A stretch of DNA of 64,000 nt from 40CM-4-69-5 sp036556905 (GTDB lineage: Bacteria; Methylomirabilota; Methylomirabilia; Rokubacteriales; CSP1-6), in the NCBI GenBank assembly GCA_036556905.1, contig DATBIM010000006.1, positions 1 to 64,000 on the forward strand, given 5' to 3'. The notes beneath the pieces were generated by a model. The model ran no database searches. It was not told the origin of the DNA and saw nothing but the letters and a program-made list of their open reading frames with translations. Of this stretch, positions 62,250-64,000 are shown in pieces. The position numbers were made by a program, and so were the translations under genes. Within the stretch, counting starts at the first letter, position 1. Every line of letters begins with the position of its first letter.

Positions 62250-63343
62250 GGCGGCGGGCAGGCGCGGGCGAAGGTGGCCCGCCACACGTCGGCGCCCGTC
62301 AGGAGCTCGAGCTGCACGCTGACGACGTAGAGCGCGCGGTCCGGCAGCGGCAGCCGTCGCAGCCGTACCCAGTCCTTCTCGGTCGTGATGAGCCCCTCGG
62401 CGCCGAGCTCCCGGGCGCGCAGCGAGAGCCGGCGGAGATCCTCGGGCGAGTACCAGTGATGGTCCGGAAACGCCACCTGGTCGAGAACGTGGACACCAAG
62501 CTCGCCGAGCGTCGTCCCGAATCCCCGGGGTGAGGCGATGCCGGCGAAGGCGAGGAGGCGGGCACCCTCCAGACTACTCAACGTGCGTGCGCGCATCCGC
62601 TCGGCTTCCCAGCATTCCACTGGAGCGTAGCGGGCGGTGAGCACCGGCACGGCAGGTGCCCAGCGCGTGGCGGCCGTGCGCACGTCCTCGAGATCGACCG
62701 CGCTGCGGGCCTCGGTGGCCACGATCAGGTGCGCGCGGGCCAGCGCCGCCAGCGGCTCCCGGAGGGGGCCACCGGGAAGCAGCCGTCCATTGCCCCAGGG
62801 GTTGCGGGCTCGGGTCATGACGATCTCGAGATTCTTGACGAGGGTCTTGTGCTGGAAGCCGTCGTCGAGGACCACCGCCGTGGCGTGGAATCGCTCGACG
62901 GCCAGCCGGGCCGCCTCGTAGCGGTTGGCGCCGACAATCACCGGCACCCGTGGCAGCCGGCGCGCCAGCAGGAAGGGCTCGTCGCCGGCGTCCTCCGGGT
63001 CCAATCGGATCGACGCCGTGTCGGCTACGATCTGGACGCCCCGGCTCTGCCGCCGATAGCCCCGGCTCACCACGGCCGCGCGGTGCCCGAGCTCGGCCAG
63101 CGTTCGCACGGCCAGCTCCACAGCCGGCGTCTTGCCCGTGCCGCCCACGGTGAGGTTGCCGACCGACACGACGGCGCACGACAGCGCCCGCGAGTGCAGC
63201 AGGCCCCGGCCGTAGAGCCACTCCCTGGCCCCGAGCAGGCCGCGGTACCCTCCGGCCAGCGCGCCCAGCAGCAGCGCGGGGCCGCGCGAAAATCCCTCGT
63301 CCCAGCGGCGGGCGAGCCGCACGCTGGCGCTCGGCGGACTCAC
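62246..63343 (-). CDS. lpxK: tetraacyldisaccharide 4'-kinase
   Basis: 365 residues from GTG 63343. Walker A VGNLTVGGTGKTPAVELA near residue 61, SRGYRRQSRGV, DDGFQHKTL and the C-terminal FPDHHWYSPEDL block are LpxK signatures. Phosphorylates the lipid A precursor at the 4' position at the inner membrane. Coupled to waaF and waaA by 4 base overlaps. Confidence 0.95.
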   Translation of the reverse strand: MSPPSASVRLARRWDEGFSRGPALLLGALAGGYRGLLGAREWLYGRGLLHSRALSCAVVSVGNLTVGGTGKTPAVELAVRTLAELGHRAAVVSRGYRRQSRGVQIVADTASIRLDPEDAGDEPFLLARRLPRVPVIVGANRYEAARLAVERFHATAVVLDDGFQHKTLVKNLEIVMTRARNPWGNGRLLPGGPLREPLAALARAHLIVATEARSAVDLEDVRTAATRWAPAVPVLTARYAPVECWEAERMRARTLSSLEGARLLAFAGIASPRGFGTTLGELGVHVLDQVAFPDHHWYSPEDLRRLSLRARELGAEGLITTEKDWVRLRRLPLPDRALYVVSVQLELLTGADVWRATFARACPPP

Positions 63344-64000
63344 GAGGTACTCCGCGGCCGCAGGAACTGGGCCACCAGGTCCAGGGTGGCTTGCACGGCC
63401 CCCTGGCGGGCGGCGACCGCCTCGTACGCCTGAGTGCCCAGCCGAGCGCGCAACGCTTCGTCCTGCAAGAGTCGGATCAGCTGAGCCGTCAGCGCATCGC
63501 CGTCGGCGACGACGATGCCGCCGCCGGCCTGGGTCAGCAGCGCCGCCGCGTCGCGGAAGTTGGTGGTGTGGGGCCCGAAGAGCACCGGCTTGCGCCGCAA
63601 CGCAGGCTCGAGCATGTTGTGACCGCCCACCGGGACGAGGCTGCCGCCCAGGAAGACGACGTCGGCCACCGCGTACAGGGGCGCCAGCTCGCCTACTGTA
63701 TCGACGACGATGACCGCATCGCCGGGGCGTTGTCGCGGCAGCTCGCTGCGCCGCACGACCGGCCAGCCTTGCGCGGCCACGAGCCCGAGCACCTCCGGTA
63801 CGCGCTCGGGGTGGCGCGGGGCGATGACGAGCACGAGGTCCGGACAGCTCTGGCGGGCCGCGGCGTGGGCGGCGAGGACCGCCTCTTCCTCGCCGCGGTG
63901 CGTGCTGCCGGCGATCCAGACGCGCTGGCCTTCGCGCAGGCCGAGCAGGCGGGACCAGAGCTCCACCGAGCCTGCCGGATCGGGGGCCGGCTCGTTCTTC
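63340..64000 (-). CDS. waaA: 3-deoxy-D-manno-octulosonic acid transferase, C-terminal part (5' end outside window)
   Basis: About 219 residues, running off the window edge; the frame is open to base 64000. The GT-B C-terminal half shows AGSTHRGEEEAVLAAH, LVIAPRHPERVPEV, FLGGSLVPVGGHNMLEPA and KPVLFGPHTTNFRDA, all typical of KdtA/WaaA. Transfers Kdo to lipid IVA. The N-terminal membrane anchor and acceptor domain lie upstream. Confidence 0.94.
   Translation of the reverse strand, partial: KNEPAPDPAGSVELWSRLLGLREGQRVWIAGSTHRGEEEAVLAAHAAARQSCPDLVLVIAPRHPERVPEVLGLVAAQGWPVVRRSELPRQRPGDAVIVVDTVGELAPLYAVADVVFLGGSLVPVGGHNMLEPALRRKPVLFGPHTTNFRDAAALLTQAGGGIVVADGDALTAQLIRLLQDEALRARLGTQAYEAVAARQGAVQATLDLVAQFLRPRSTS

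Overview
The window is a 64 kb piece of a very GC-rich, Gram-negative bacterial chromosome. Lipid A and core genes (lpxK, waaA, waaC, waaF, the ADP-heptose genes) show a diderm that makes LPS. The housekeeping content and the bacterial-type fructose-bisphosphate aldolase/phosphatase would fit an uncultured lineage such as Candidatus Rokubacteria/Methylomirabilota. That placement is an inference from general resemblance; I could not run a search, and a deltaproteobacterial-type relative is not excluded.

Layout. (1) 1-10147, nearly all plus strand: 3' end of dnaE, accA, a convergent SorC-type regulator, a divergent FBP aldolase/phosphatase, miaB, a bifunctional-nuclease-domain protein, a glycosyltransferase, then a tight run of a small coiled-coil protein, paaK, a PaaA-like di-iron protein and a peroxiredoxin with an in-frame TGA at its active-site position. 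(2) 10148-10272: convergent gap with a 28 bp dif-like XerCD site. (3) 10273-25850, mixed strands and mostly accessory: TPR and zinc-ribbon membrane proteins, a Rieske ferredoxin, an MBL-rhodanese fusion, an MFS transporter, an outer-membrane barrel/membrane/FMN-binding-like module, DUF2071, an M48 protease, OsmC, an LLM-class oxidoreductase, orphan secreted proteins, a globin, tRNA-Arg and an exported MBL hydrolase. (4) 25820-45871, all minus: an exported methyltransferase, then reading upstream rpoS-like sigma, nlpD, acyP, tRNA-Pro, pcm, surE, tRNA-Pro, a MerR/IHF pair, a SPOR protein, der, DUF512, pgsA, hflX, miaA, mutL, mutS, HIT, HU, sppA, rpsA, plsC. (5) 45853-52691, all minus: cmk, tyrA, hisC, pheA, rluB, scpB, scpA, trpS. 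(6) 52688-64000, all minus: an LPS core and lipid A cluster with five glycosyltransferases besides the two heptosyltransferases, split hldE, gmhB, lpxK and waaA, interrupted by an 81 bp tandem repeat.

Genes left of the dif-like site run mainly rightward and those right of about 26 kb run entirely leftward. This is the polarity expected where two replication forks meet, so the window probably spans the replication terminus, with the mixed accessory zone in the middle.

The two most notable observations are a probable selenocysteine peroxiredoxin (TGA at codon 47, aligned with the peroxidatic cysteine and followed at the right distance by a SECIS-like hairpin) and the dif-like site about 40 bp beyond that gene's end.
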